Assembly: GCA_950022655.1 (NCBI GenBank) | Contig: OX465583.1 | Coordinates: 31,771,360-31,835,359 of the forward strand | From: Alentia gelatinosa | Taxonomy: Eukaryota > Annelida > Polychaeta > Phyllodocida > Polynoidae | Length of the DNA stretch: 64,000 nucleotides | Reading direction: 5' to 3' | Shown here: in pieces, positions 37,067 through 48,649 of the stretch | Position numbering within the stretch: position 1 is the stretch's first letter | Layout of the letters: every line of letters begins with the position of its first letter | Program-made: the position numbers and the translations under genes | The notes under the pieces: model-generated | Told to the model about the DNA's origin: nothing | The model's input: only the letters and a program-made list of their open reading frames with translations | The model's database searches: none

Positions 37067-38279
37067 TAAAGATTCGCCTGAATCTGGGGCCAAGTTTCAG
37101 TTTCCCCCAATGACAACACCCTATATAAATTTACTCACTATCTAAGAAGGCAATGTAATAAATATCTATGGGAGCTACTATTTGGTATAATATGAAACAA
37201 TTTCACTTTCGATACAGCTAAAATTAGTTACACCAACTTGTTGAACAAGTTTTGCAAGGCTTGACTCAAGGTATCGTACATGATTAAAATCGAATACCTT
37301 ACTTGAATCACTATTCTGTTTGGTCAAGCAATATCCCATCATAATTCATTCAACCCAAATACACTAATTGAGTGTCTATGTGGCCAAATTTTGAGTAATT
37401 ATAATCACAACAATCATCTATCCGATTAACCTAGATTGCCTTGGCACTTCCCCGGAAGAAGCCATCGTTATCTTCGGCGGCTGGGCAAACCAACTCAACT
37501 TGCACGAGAATAACATCTTCAGATGTCCATTTGTATGCAATTTAAACTTACCTGAATAACGATGTCCTGCCAATAGATAGCTACATCTTGTGTCAACAAA
37601 ATACAAATTTACTTATGCATGACATTCACTTTCTTGCTAGAGTTTACACTAATTTCACTATCCGGTTTGGGAAATATGAGGCACATGTAAAAGACCTTCT
37701 TCAAAATGGCGGGTCTGAACCGGAAGTAATGAGTGTGTTGATATTGTGCTGGTTTTGAGCCGGACACAGTAGCACACTGATAACCAGCGACGGAATGGGC
37801 TTTCATAGATGGCAGCACATGTTTTCAAGGTAAAATGGAGATGGCGCCACAAGTCAGAATTCTGAAGCTTGTGGGTAAAGACATTTGGAAAACGTACTGA
37901 GAAAATACTAATGTTCCGAGATGAAGGAGCCGAACAAGTTAGTTAACTACACCAGTACTAAATGAGCCGATAGTTCAGTAGAGGTTAAGGCCGTGCTCCA
38001 CTGCGTCGATCCTTGTTCTCCACCCGTTCTGCGACCATTCTCCACCTGAGTTGTTCTTCCCCTCATCGGTGCTGCTGCTCCATAAGCGCTCCACTGTTCT
38101 TTCGTCAATCTCTTCTCGATCGGCACCTGGTTTGCACTTGTTCGTGGCACCAGCTCCACTGCCAGGCACTGGTGCTCCATTTACTTTTTTTATTATTGAC
38201 ATTACAACATCTGTACAGCATCAGTTCTTACTGTTGGATTGGTAGTGCACAGAATCCAAAAATAATACATACCGGTCAC

Positions 38280-38455
38280 GGATCTGTATTACATGGATAG
38301 GCAACCGGCCGCCTTTGGCCCGTAGGTGTTGGACTCGGCATTGTCTTCAGGGTTCTCTCTGTCGCCAGAAGGCGGCGATACAGTCACCGACGTGTTGCCG
38401 TTTTTTCACACCATGCGGCGCCACGTTCGCGCGCGCGGAAATAGATTGCAATGCT
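38280..38455. other. GC-rich stretch without a recognised gene
   Basis: Locally high CpG (CGGCCGCC, GCGGCGCCACGTTCGCGCGCGCG) just left of the family M element. Preceding short frames at 37.95-38.2 kb on both strands have no recognisable domain. Confidence 0.35.
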
Positions 38456-38464
38456 TAGTAATTC

Positions 38465-39635
38465 CAGGGGCGTCAGAACGTTTTGAAAGTGGGGGGGCGA
38501 ACTGAAAAATTGCAGACTTTTTTCTTAGTATGAAGTCAGCCTTCGACATTCGCCTGTTCCTCTGGATTTACCGTGAATCTGCGAAAAGTCAGACGTTGAC
38601 ACGGTGAAAAGTCAGGGGTTAGTTAAAAAGTCAAACTTTGACACTTTTCCATGGTGAAAAGTCAGGGCTTAGCCATCATTGCACGCTAAAATGTCAGACT
38701 GACACTTTTCCATCATGAAAAGTCAGGGCTTAGCCATCATTGCATGCTAAAAAGTCAGACTTTTACACTTTTCCACAGTGAAAAGTCAGGGTTTAGCCAT
38801 CATTGCATGCTAAAAAGTCAGACTTTGACACTTTTCACAGTAAAAAGTCAGGGCTTAGCCATCATTGCATGCTAATAAGTCAGACTTTGACACATTTCCA
38901 CAGTGAAAAGTCAGGGCTTAGCCATCATTGCACGCTAAAAAGTCAGACTTTTACACTTTTCCACTGTGAAAAGTCAGGGTTTAGCCATCATTGCATGCTA
39001 ATAAGTCAGACTTTGACACATTTCCACAGTGAAAAGTCAGGGCTTAGTCATCATTGCACGCTAAAAAGTCAGACTTTAGCCATCATTGAATGCTAAAAAG
39101 TCAGACTTTGACACTTTTCACAGTGAAAAGTCAGGGCTTAGCCATCATTGCATGCTAATAAGTCAGACTTTGACACATTTCCACAGTGAAAAGTCAGGGC
39201 TTAGCCATCATTGCACGCTAAAAAGTCAGACTTTTACACTTTTCCACTGTGAAAAGTCAGGGTTTAGCCATCATTGCATGCTAATAAGTCAGACTTTGAC
39301 ACATTTCCACAGTGAAAAGTCAGGGCTTAGTCATCATTGCACGCTAAAAAGTCAGACTTTAGCCATCATTAAATGCTAAAAAGTCGGACTATGACACTTT
39401 TCCACAGTGAAAAGTCAGGGTTAAGCCATCATTGCACGCTAAAAAGTCAGGCTTTGACAATTTTCCACGGTGAAAAGTCAAGGCTTAGCCACTGTTGCAT
39501 GCTAAAATGTTAGACAGGTCAAGACAGGTTTTACACACGTTTGAGTAAAATTTGAAGCTGCTGACTTTTTTGGGCTGGCCAAAAAGTAGGGGGGGGGCAG
39601 TCGCCCCCCCTGCCCCCCCTATTCTGGCGCCACTG
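38465..39635 (+). mobile_element. TIR element carrying a 63-bp minisatellite (family M, copy 1)
   Basis: Left end CAGGGGCGTCAGAA and right end (reversed) CAGTGGCGCCAGAA, flanked by AATTC at 38460-38464 and 39636-39640. The interior is mostly a tandem array (38590-39510) of AAAAGTCAGGG(C/T)TTAGCC...TGACACTTTTCCACAGTG, period 62-63 bp, with a larger 283-bp duplication inside (38880-39080 vs 39165-39365). CAGGGG ends suggest hAT, but only five duplicated bases are visible. It gives two false 97-residue frames. Confidence 0.8.
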
Positions 39636-39702
39636 AATTCAGTTGTTAGAGTGCGTATACCAGGAATAATTAACATAATGGGGAAAAAATTTATCTTCTA
39701 GC

Positions 39703-42700
39703 TAGGGAGTTTTTGAAACTTTGACTTTTCACCGGTGAACCCGTCAAAATAAGTTATTTCTCGGTGGCACCGTCATCTAAAGTCACCCAAACTCTGCCAC
39801 TAGTTTGGAAAAACCCAGAAGGGCTAGGAATATAATTCTTACTGATCTAAGTAGGTTTAATATTAGGGAAGACAGCTAAATACTTTAGAAAGGCCTGATT
39901 AAGTAGGAACATTTTTGAATCTTTGACTTTTCACCGGTGAATCCCTCAAAATCAGTCATTTCTCGGTGGCGCGTTGTCTAAAGTCACCCAAACTCTGCCA
40001 CTAGTTTGGAAACACCTAGAAGGGCTAGGAATGTAATTTCAACTGTTCTGAGTAGGTATTATATTGGGGAAGACAGCTAAATACTTTAGAAAGGCCTGAT
40101 TGAGTGGGAACATTTGTGAAACTTTGACTTTTCACCGGGGAACCCCTCAAAATCAGTCATTTCTCGGTTGCACCGTCGTCTAAAGTCACCCAAACTCTGC
40201 CGCTAGTTTGGAAAAACCCAGAAGGGCTAGGAATATAATTCTTACTGTTCTGAGTAGGTTCTATATTAGAGAAGACAGCTAAATACTTTAGAAAGGCCTG
40301 ATTGAGTGGGAACATTTTTGAATCTTTGACTTTTCACCGGTGAATCCCTCAAAATCAGTCATTTCTCAGTGGCGCCGTCATCTAAAGTGACCCAAACTCT
40401 GCCACTAGTTTGGAAAAACCCAGAAGGGCTAGGAATATAACTTTAACTGTTCTGAATAGGTATTATATTGGGGAAGACAGCTAAATACTTTAGAAAGGCC
40501 TGATTGAGTTGGAACATTTTTGAAACTTTGACTTTTCACCTGAAAACCCGTCAAAATAAGTCATTTCTCGGTGGCACCGTCGTCTAAAGTCACCCAAACT
40601 CTGCTACTAGTTTGGAAAAACCCAGAAGGGCTAGGAATATAATTTCAACTGTTCTAAGTAGGTTTAATATTAGGGAAGACAGCTAAATACTTTAGAAAGG
40701 CCTGATTGAGTGGGAACATTTTTGAAACTTTGACTTTTCACTTGAAAACCTGTCAAAATCAGTCATTTCTCGGTGGCGCCGTCATCTAAAGTGACCAAAA
40801 CTCTGCCGCTAGTTTGGAAAAACCTAGAAGGGCTAGGAATACAACATTAACTGTTCTGAATAGGTATTATATTGGGGAAGACAGCTAAATACTTTAGAAA
40901 GGCCTCATTGAGTGGGAACATTTTTGAAACTTTGACTTTTCACTTGAAAACCTGTCAAAATCAGTCATTTCTCGGTGACGCCGTCATCTAAAGTCACCCA
41001 AACTCTGCCGCTAGTTTGGAAAAACCCAGAAGGGCTAGGAATACAACTTTAACTGTTCTGAATAGGTATTATATTGGGGAAGACAGCTAAATACTTTAGA
41101 AAGGCCTCATTGAGGGGGAACATTTTTGAAACTTTGGCTTTTCACTTGAAAACCTGTCAAAATCAGTCATTTCTCGGTGGCGCCGTCATCTAAAGTGACC
41201 AAAACTCTGCCGCTAGTTTGGAAAAACCTAGAAGGGCTAGGAATACAACTTTAACTGTTCTGAATAGGTATTATATTGGGAAAGACAGCTAAATACTTTA
41301 GAAAGGCCTCATTGAGTGGAAACATTTTTGAAACTTTGACTTTTCACTTGAAAACCTGTGAAAATCAGTCATTTCTCGGTGACGCCGTCATCTAAAGTGA
41401 CCAAAACTCTGCCGCTAGTTTGGAAAAACCCAGAAGGGCTAGGAATACAACATTAACTGTTCTGAATAGGTATTATATTGGGGAAGACAGCTAAATACTT
41501 TAGAAAGGCCTCATTGAGTGGGAACATTTTTGAAACTTTGACTTTTCACTTGAAAACCTGTCAAAATCTGTCATTTCTCGGTGACGCCGTCATCTAAAGT
41601 GACCAAAACTCTGCCGCTAGTTTGGAAAAACCCAGAAGGGCTAGGAATACAACTTTAACTGTTCTGAATAGGTATTATATTGGGGAAGACAGCTAAATAC
41701 TTTAGAAAGGCCTCATTGAGTGGGAACATTTTTGAAACTTTGACTTTTCACTTGAAAACCTGTCAAAATCAGTCATTTCTCGGTGACGCCGTCATCTAAA
41801 GTGACCAAAACTCTGCCGCTAGTTTGGAAAAACCTAGAAGGGCTAGGAATACAACTTTAACTGTTCTGAATAGGTATTATATTGGGGAAGACAGCTAAAT
41901 ACTTTAGAAAGGCCTCATTGAGTGGGAACATTTTTGAAACTTTGACTTTTCACTTGAAAACCTGTCAAAATCAGTCATTTCTCGGTGGCGCCGTCATCTA
42001 AAGTGACCAAAACTCTGCCGCTAGTTTGGAAAAACCCAGAAGGGCTAGGAATACAACATTAACTGTTCTGAATAGGTATTATATTGGGGAAGACAGCTAA
42101 ATACTTTAGAAAGGCCTCATTGAGTGGGAACATTTTTGAAACTTTGACTTTTCACTTGAAAACCTGTCAAAATCAGTCATTTCTCGGTGACGCCGTCATC
42201 TAAAGTGACCAAAACTCTGCCGCTAGTTTGGAAAAACCCAGAAGGGCTAGGAATACAACTTTAACTGTTCTGAATAGGTATTATATTGGGGAAGACAGCT
42301 AAATACTTTAGAAAGGCCTCATTGAGGGGGAACATTTTTGAAACTTTGACTTTTCACTTGAAAACCTGTCAAAATCAGTCATTTCTCGGTGGCGCCGTCA
42401 TCTAAAGTGACCAAAACTCTGCCGCTAGTTTGGAAAAACCTAGAAGGGCTAGGAATACAACTTTAACTGTTCTGAATAGGTATTATATTGGGAAAGACAG
42501 CTAAATACTTTAGAAAGGCCTCATTGAGTGGAAACATTTTTGAAACTTTGACTTTTCACTTGAAAACCTGTCAAAATCAGTCATTTCTCGGTGACGCCGT
42601 CATCTAAAGTGACCAAAACTCTGCCGCTAGTTTGGAAAAACCCAGAAGGGCTAGGAATACAACATTAACTGTTCTGAATAGGTATTATATTGGGGAAGAC

Positions 42701-45451
42701 AGCTAAATACTTTAGAAAGGCCTCATTGAGTGGAAACATTTTTGAAACTTTGACTTTTCACTTGAAAACCTGTCAAAATCTGTCATTTCTCGGTGGCGCC
42801 GTCATCTAAAGTCACCCAAACTCTGCCGCTAGTTTGGAAAAACCCAGAAGGGCTAGGAATACAACTTTAACTGTTCTGAATAGGTATTATATTGGGGAAG
42901 ACAGCTAAATACTTTAGAAAGGCCTCATTGAGTGGGAACATTTTTGAAACTTTGACTTTTCACTTGAAAACCTGTCAAAATCAGTCATTTCTCGGTGGCG
43001 CCGTCATCTAAAGTGACCAAAACTCTGCCGCTAGTTTGGAAAAACCCAGAAGGGCTAGGAATACAACATTAACTGTTCTGAATAGGTATTATATTGGGGA
43101 AGACAGCTAAATACTTTAGAAAGGCCTCATTGAGTGGGAACATTTTTGAAACTTTGACTTTTCACTTGAAAACCTGTCAAAATCAGTCATTTCTCGGTGA
43201 CGCCGTCATCTAAAGTGACCAAAACTCTGCCGCTAGTTTGGAAAAACCCAGAAGGGCTAGGAATACAACTTTAACTGTTCTGAATAGGTATTATATTGGG
43301 GAAGACAGCTAAATACTTTAGAAAGGCCTCATTGAGTGGAAACATTTTTGAAACTTTGACTTTTCACTTGAAAACCTGTGAAAATCAGTCATTTCTCGGT
43401 GATGCCGTCATCTAAAGTGACCAAAACTCTGCCGCTAGTTTGGAAAAACCCAGAAGGGCTAGGAATACAACTTTAACTGTTCTGAATAGGTATTATATTG
43501 GGGAAGACAGCTAAATACTTTAGAAAGGCCTCATTGAGTGGGAACATTTTTGAAACTTTGACTTTTCACTTGAAAACCTGTCAAAATCAGTCATTTCTCG
43601 GTGACGCCGTCATCTAAAGTGACCAAAACTCTGCCGCTAGTTTGGAAAAACCTAGAAGGGCTAGGAATACAACTTTAACTGTTCTGAATAGGTATTATAT
43701 TGGGGAAGACAGCTAAATACTTTAGAAAGGCCTCATTGAGTGGAAACATTTTTGAAACTTTGACTTTTCACTTGAAAACCTGTCAAAATCTGTCATTTCT
43801 CGGTGGCGCCGTCATCTAAAGTCACCCAAACTCTGCCGCTAGTTTGGAAAAACCCAGAAGGGCTAGGAATACAACTTTAACTGTTCTGAATAGGTATTAT
43901 ATTGGGGAAGACAGCTAAATACTTTAGAAAGGCCTCATTGAGGGGGAACATTTTTGAAACTTTGACTTTTCACTTGAAAACCTGTCAAAATCAGTCATTT
44001 CTCGGTGGCGCCGTCATCTAAAGTGACCAAAACTCTGCCGCTAGTTTGGAAAAACCTAGAAGGGCTAGGAATACAACTTTAACTGTTCTGAATAGGTATT
44101 ATATTGGGAAAGACAGCTAAATACTTTAGAAAGGCCTCATTGAGTGGAAACATTTTTGAAACTTTGACTTTTCACTTGAAAACCTGTCAAAATCAGTCAT
44201 TTCTCGGTGACGCCGTCATCTAAAGTGACCAAAACTCTGCCGCTAGTTTGGAAAAACCCAGAAGGGCTAGGAATACAACATTAACTGTTCTGAATAGGTA
44301 TTATATTGGGGAAGACAGCTAAATACTTTAGAAAGGCCTCATTGAGTGGAAACATTTTTGAAACTTTGACTTTTCACTTGAAAACCTGTCAAAATCTGTC
44401 ATTTCTCGGTGGCGCCGTCATCTAAAGTCACCCAAACTCTGCCGCTAGTTTGGAAAAACCCAGAAGGGCTAGGAATACAACTTTAACTGTTCTGAATAGG
44501 TATTATATTGGGGAAGACAGCTAAATACTTTAGAAAGGCCTGATTGAGTGGGAACATTTTTGAAACTTTGACTTTTCACTTGAAAACCTGTGAAAATCAG
44601 TCATTTCTCGGTGGCGCCGTCATCTAAAGTGACCAAAACTCTGCCGCTAGTTTGGAAAAACCCAGAAGGGCTAGGAATACAACATTAACTGTTCTGAATA
44701 GGTATTATATTGGGGAAGACAGCTAAATACTTTAGAAAGGCCTCATTGAGTGGGAACATTTTTGAAACTTTGACTTTTCACTTGAAAACCTGTCAAAATC
44801 AGTCATTTCTCGGTGACGCCGTCATCTAAAGTGACCAAAACTCTGCCGCTAGTTTGGAAAAACCCAGAAGGGCTAGGAATACAACTTTAACTGTTCTGAA
44901 TAGGTATTATATTGGGGAAGACAGCTAAATACTTTAGAAAGGCCTCATTGAGGGGGAACATTTTTGAAACTTTGACTTTTCACTTGAAAACCTGTCAAAA
45001 TCAGTCATTTCTCGGTGGCGCCGTCATCTAAAGTGACCAAAACTCTGCCGCTAGTTTGGAAAAACCCAGAAGGGCTAGGAATACAACTTTAACTGTTCTG
45101 AATAGGTATTATATTGGGGAAGACAGCTAAATACTTTAGAAAGGCCTCATTGAGTGGGAACATTTTTGAAACTTTGACTTTTCACTTGAAAACCTGTCAA
45201 AATCAGTCATTTCTCGGTGACGCCGTCATCTAAAGTGACCAAAACTCTGCCGCTAGTTTGGAAAAACCCAGAAGGGCTAGGAATACAACTTTAACTGTTC
45301 TGAATAGGTATTATATTGGGGAAGACAGCTAAATACTTTAGAAAGGCCTGATTGAGTGGGAAAATCTTTGAATCTTTGACTTTTTGCCGGTGAACCCCTG
45401 AAAATCAGTCATTTTATCGTGGCGGCGTCATCTAAAGTCACCCAAACTCAC
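39703..45451. repeat. 202-bp satellite array, 28 complete units plus a partial one
   Basis: Unit landmarks (GGAACATTTTTGAAACTTTG) recur at 39703 + 202n up to 45359 with no length change that I can find. Landmarks in each unit: TTGACTTTTCAC, CTCGGTG(A/G)CGCCGTCATC, CTCTGCCGCTAGTTTGG, AGAAGGGCTAGGAAT, GACAGCTAAATACTTTAG. Units 1-5 and the last partial one are diverged. The central units are nearly identical and fall into a few variant types that recur in fixed order. No ORF and no splice-like features. Confidence 0.98.
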
Positions 45452-45530
45452 CCACATCCTACATCCCCACATCTCCACATCCACACATCCCTACATCCTA
45501 CTTTCCCACATCCATACATCCCCACTAGGT
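45452..45530. repeat. Short CCCACATCC-type tandem repeat between two satellites
   Basis: About eight imperfect units of (C)CACATCC(T/A)ACAT follow the abrupt end of the 202-bp array. Confidence 0.8.
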
Positions 45531-46245
45531 TTTTTTAAAGCTACGGCACATTTTGTCTTAGAATAGTTGGGGCTGGCAGGCAAATTTCCCTGATTTCCAG
45601 GCAGTCAGTCTTGGGAAAAAATTATTTTCAATTCATTCCCATGCCCCTAGGCCTTAATGAAGTATTTGTCAGTCGATTCTAGGTATGTACCTACATGGGA
45701 CAGTTGGAATTAGGGTTCTAAGTTCACTAGATTTTTTTTAAGTTACGGCACATTTTGTGTCAGTTTGGGTTGGGTCGGCAGTCAAAATTCCCTGATTTTC
45801 AAGGGGAAAATCCAGAAAATCCAGATTCTTAAATTGTTCCCATGCCCCTAGGCCTTAATAAAGTATTTGTCAGTCGATTCCAGATATATACCTACATGGG
45901 ACAGTTGAAATAAGGGTCCTAAGTGCAATAGATTTCTTTAAAGTTACGGCACATTTTGTCTTAGAATAGTTGGGGCCTGCAGGCAAATTTCCCTGATTTT
46001 CAGGCAGTCAGTCTTGGGAAAGAATTATTTTCAATTCATTCCCATGTCCCTAGGCCTTAATAAAGTATTTGTCAGTCGATTCCAGGTATGTACCTACATG
46101 GGACAGTTGGAATTAGGGTTCTAAGCACTAGATTTTTTAAAAGTTACGGCACATTTTGTGTCATTTTGGGTTGGATTGGCAGGCAAAATTCCCTAATTTT
46201 CAGGCAGGCTGTGACACAAAATGTGCCGTAACTTTAAAAAAACTT
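45530..46245. repeat. Second ~201-bp tandem repeat, about 3.4 units
   Basis: TACGGCACATTTTGTGTCA/CTTA recurs at about 45543, 45745, 45946 and 46146 (spacings 202, 201, 200). Each unit contains CCCATGCCCCTAGGCCTTAAT and CCTACATGGGACAGTTG. The array ends at 46208-46240 with an inverted half unit (GACACAAAATGTGCCGTAAC). The sequence differs from the 202-bp satellite, though both have a GGTAT...GGGACAG-like stretch. Confidence 0.9.
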
Positions 46246-46660
46246 ATTATGCTTATACACTCAGTCCTCCAATGCTGAAGTATACGTTGCCAGGGATATG
46301 TTTGGCCACATGCATTGCGTAACTAAGCAGATAAGGCGCATTGCGGACCAGTGGAAAAAGACCTATTAAAAAAAAACAACATCAGCAGCGCCACTAGCAA
46401 CCCTGGTGGCTTAAAATGGAACTATTGCCAAATTTTCCCTAGCGGATCGTACGGAAATTAGCGCTATTCCCGCGAAATGCACTCAAGCGTAGCCGAGTCC
46501 AACAGATCGTTGAACAAACACGGGAATGGCCCGCGTTTCCTATCCATAGATATAAGTCCGTGATACCGGTAGTCCAAGGTGAAACCAGTTAACACTCCCT
46601 GCAGCACCCAGTTTCCCTGTTCACCATTACACGACAGGCATTGCCTCAAAGATGCCTTGA

Positions 46661-46745
46661 GGCATCTTCCTGCCGTAGCCAGGGGAATGCCTGGAAGCAT
46701 CTTCCTGCCGTAGCCAGGGGAATGCCTGGAGGCATCTTCCTGCTG
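46661..46745. repeat. 35-bp tandem repeat, about 2.5 units
   Basis: GGCATCTTCCTGCCGTAGCC plus AGGGGAATGCCTGGA repeats at 46661, 46696 and 46731. Confidence 0.92.
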
Positions 46746-46861
46746 TTAAAGGGTTAAGTGAAATAGGTTCAAATGATGAGATGAGATGCGGTAATGTAAA
46801 AAGATGAGGATAAATATGCATGAGGGCAAACTGGATAATGCTTTGGACTATGTCAGTAATA

Positions 46862-47327
46862 CAGGTTTCGTACAGAGCCTGGAAAACCTGGAAAACCTGG
46901 AATTATGCTTTTGGGTTTTCCAGGCCTGGAAAAGCCTGGAATTCTCATAGAGGGCCTGGAAAAACCTAGAAGAGCCTGGAAATTTTGGCTTTGCATAAAA
47001 GCAATTATTTTAGGCTATGAAATTCTGGTCATTATTAGCTTTCCTTAACTACAATACCTTGCTGCTTATGAAATATCAGTGACTTGGATAAAATAGTTAA
47101 AAAAATCCTTTATTTTACCATGTATAGAATTTTGAAGATATCTATCCCAAAACCACTGAAATTCCACAGGTAGTAAGAAAGACAAATAAAATGTTAGCTA
47201 AATTTGGTGATGAATCAGACATGGTTTTAAGAACAGTGACCAGATGTGCCTGGAAAAAAAATATTAGAGCCTGGAAAAGCCTGGAAAAAGCCTGGAATTT
47301 CATTGGGCTGTCTATGTACGAACCCTG
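46862..47327. mobile_element. 466-bp non-autonomous TIR element, GTAATA duplication
   Basis: Ends CAGGTTTCGTACAGAG and (reversed) CAGGGTTCGTACATAGAC, flanked by GTAATA at 46856-46861 and 47328-47333. Sub-terminal CCTGGAAAA motifs are repeated many times on both sides. Non-coding. The same terminus occurs alone at 34899 (CAGGGTTCGTACATAGACAG), next to AACTCCAGGC, so a second relic lies there. Confidence 0.82.
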
Positions 47328-47377
47328 GTAATATAATTTCTAATAAGCTCTATAGTAGGCATGAATACGGTACTGCT

Positions 47378-48162
47378 GGCCGTTTCACTAGGAGGGTAAG
47401 CTGCCATAGTGAGACCACAGTGATACTTTGCGTTTCATGAGAACGTGCAGTCAAGCGTGAACATGAGTCAGGTAAGGAGTGAGACCAACAGTGAGAGTAT
47501 GTTTCACTAGAAAATTAGTCTCACTGTAACTATCACTGTTGAGGCATTATTAGTGACAGGGTAGACCCTGTCGCTGTTGGGTTTAGAGTTTTGTTTATGT
47601 CAGAGGAGGGCAATGACATTTTTACACAAGTAAGGTACCGGTATCCATATAATCTATAACCGTACCAAATATGAAGAAAATCGGCCAAGCGGTTCCGAAG
47701 TTATCGGCGTTTGAACTTTTTACTCCCTCCGTGCGTTAGTGTTAGTCGCCGTTCTTTTCGGGGGTTTCGGCTGTTCTTTTTGTCTCCCCCGGAGGCCAGC
47801 AGGAAGTGCAGTATTTGCTATGACAAAATTCAAACGTCAATATCTTCGAAACGGCTTGGGCGATTTTCTTCATATTTGGTACGATTATAGTTTATATATA
47901 TAACTTACTCGTGTAAAAATTTCATTGCTTAATTCCTATGGAAAGGTGTGAAATTCTATGTCATCCCGGCCCGTTGACGAATAAATTCGAATGTCACATG
48001 CGTGTGCATAGCGAGACCTGTGCCAACAGTGAGAGTTGGTCTCACCTCAACAGTGAGACCACTGATGAAACGCGAATTTGGGCTTGAAAGTGTTGGTATC
48101 ACTGTTGGTGTCACTGTTGCAGTCCTACCTCTCGCTTTGACCCACCTACTAGTGAAACGGCC
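47378..48162. mobile_element. Palindromic TIR element with nested inverted repeats
   Basis: Ends GGCCGTTTCACTAG (47378-47391) and its reverse complement (48149-48162). Sub-terminal (A)ACAGTGAGA(C) motifs recur on both sides. Inside, 47660-47716 and 47838-47892 form a ~57 bp inverted repeat containing CCAAATATGAAGAAAATCG. No target duplication is obvious and there is no ORF of note. Confidence 0.68.
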
Positions 48163-48649
48163 CCCTGGATTCTTGGTGATTTTAACGTCAATTTCCTAGA
48201 AAAGAAAGGGACCAATATTTAGACTGAGAGACTTCTGCAGGAAGTTTACCCTAAAACAACTAGTCAACCAGTGCACACGCCCTTTTAGTAAAAAAACTAC
48301 CTTGTCTCAACAATATTCTTACGTCCTCAAAACTGGTTTTTAACAGTGGTGTACTTAACTATCTTGATAGCGATCACCTCCCAGTCTTTGCTGCGAAACA
48401 TCACAATCGCTGTTGTGTTATCAAGTATTGAGTCTGAACACATGACTAGGCAAAACTGGAAGTGAGTTATATTTTCCCCCAAAATCTTTATTAGTAGGCT
48501 ACTGGCAGTTAACACCAGATGGCAGTATATGTAATACACAATACAACACCTCCCTTTTTTTCGAAGATGACGAGGTGAATCCAACTTAAAATTTATATGT
48601 AGCACCAACGGCTAATAACCATTTAAGGTTTTGATAGATACAGTGATAT

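Noticed and set aside
36877..37113. Plus- and minus-strand frames encoding the same PPTYYDALRLSL peptide
   Set aside because: Consequence of the hairpin in the 396-bp MITE; symmetric DNA gives the same peptide on both strands.
38803..39379. Two 97-residue plus-strand frames with near-identical repeats (SGLSHHCMLISQTLTHFHSE)
   Set aside because: Direct translation of the 63-bp minisatellite, whose unit is a multiple of three. The inverted copy at 55.4 kb gives similar peptides, so this is repeat structure and not a protein.
38590..39510. Regular direct repeats that could suggest a CRISPR array
   Set aside because: Units are contiguous with no variable spacers, lie inside a TIR element, and the genome is eukaryotic.
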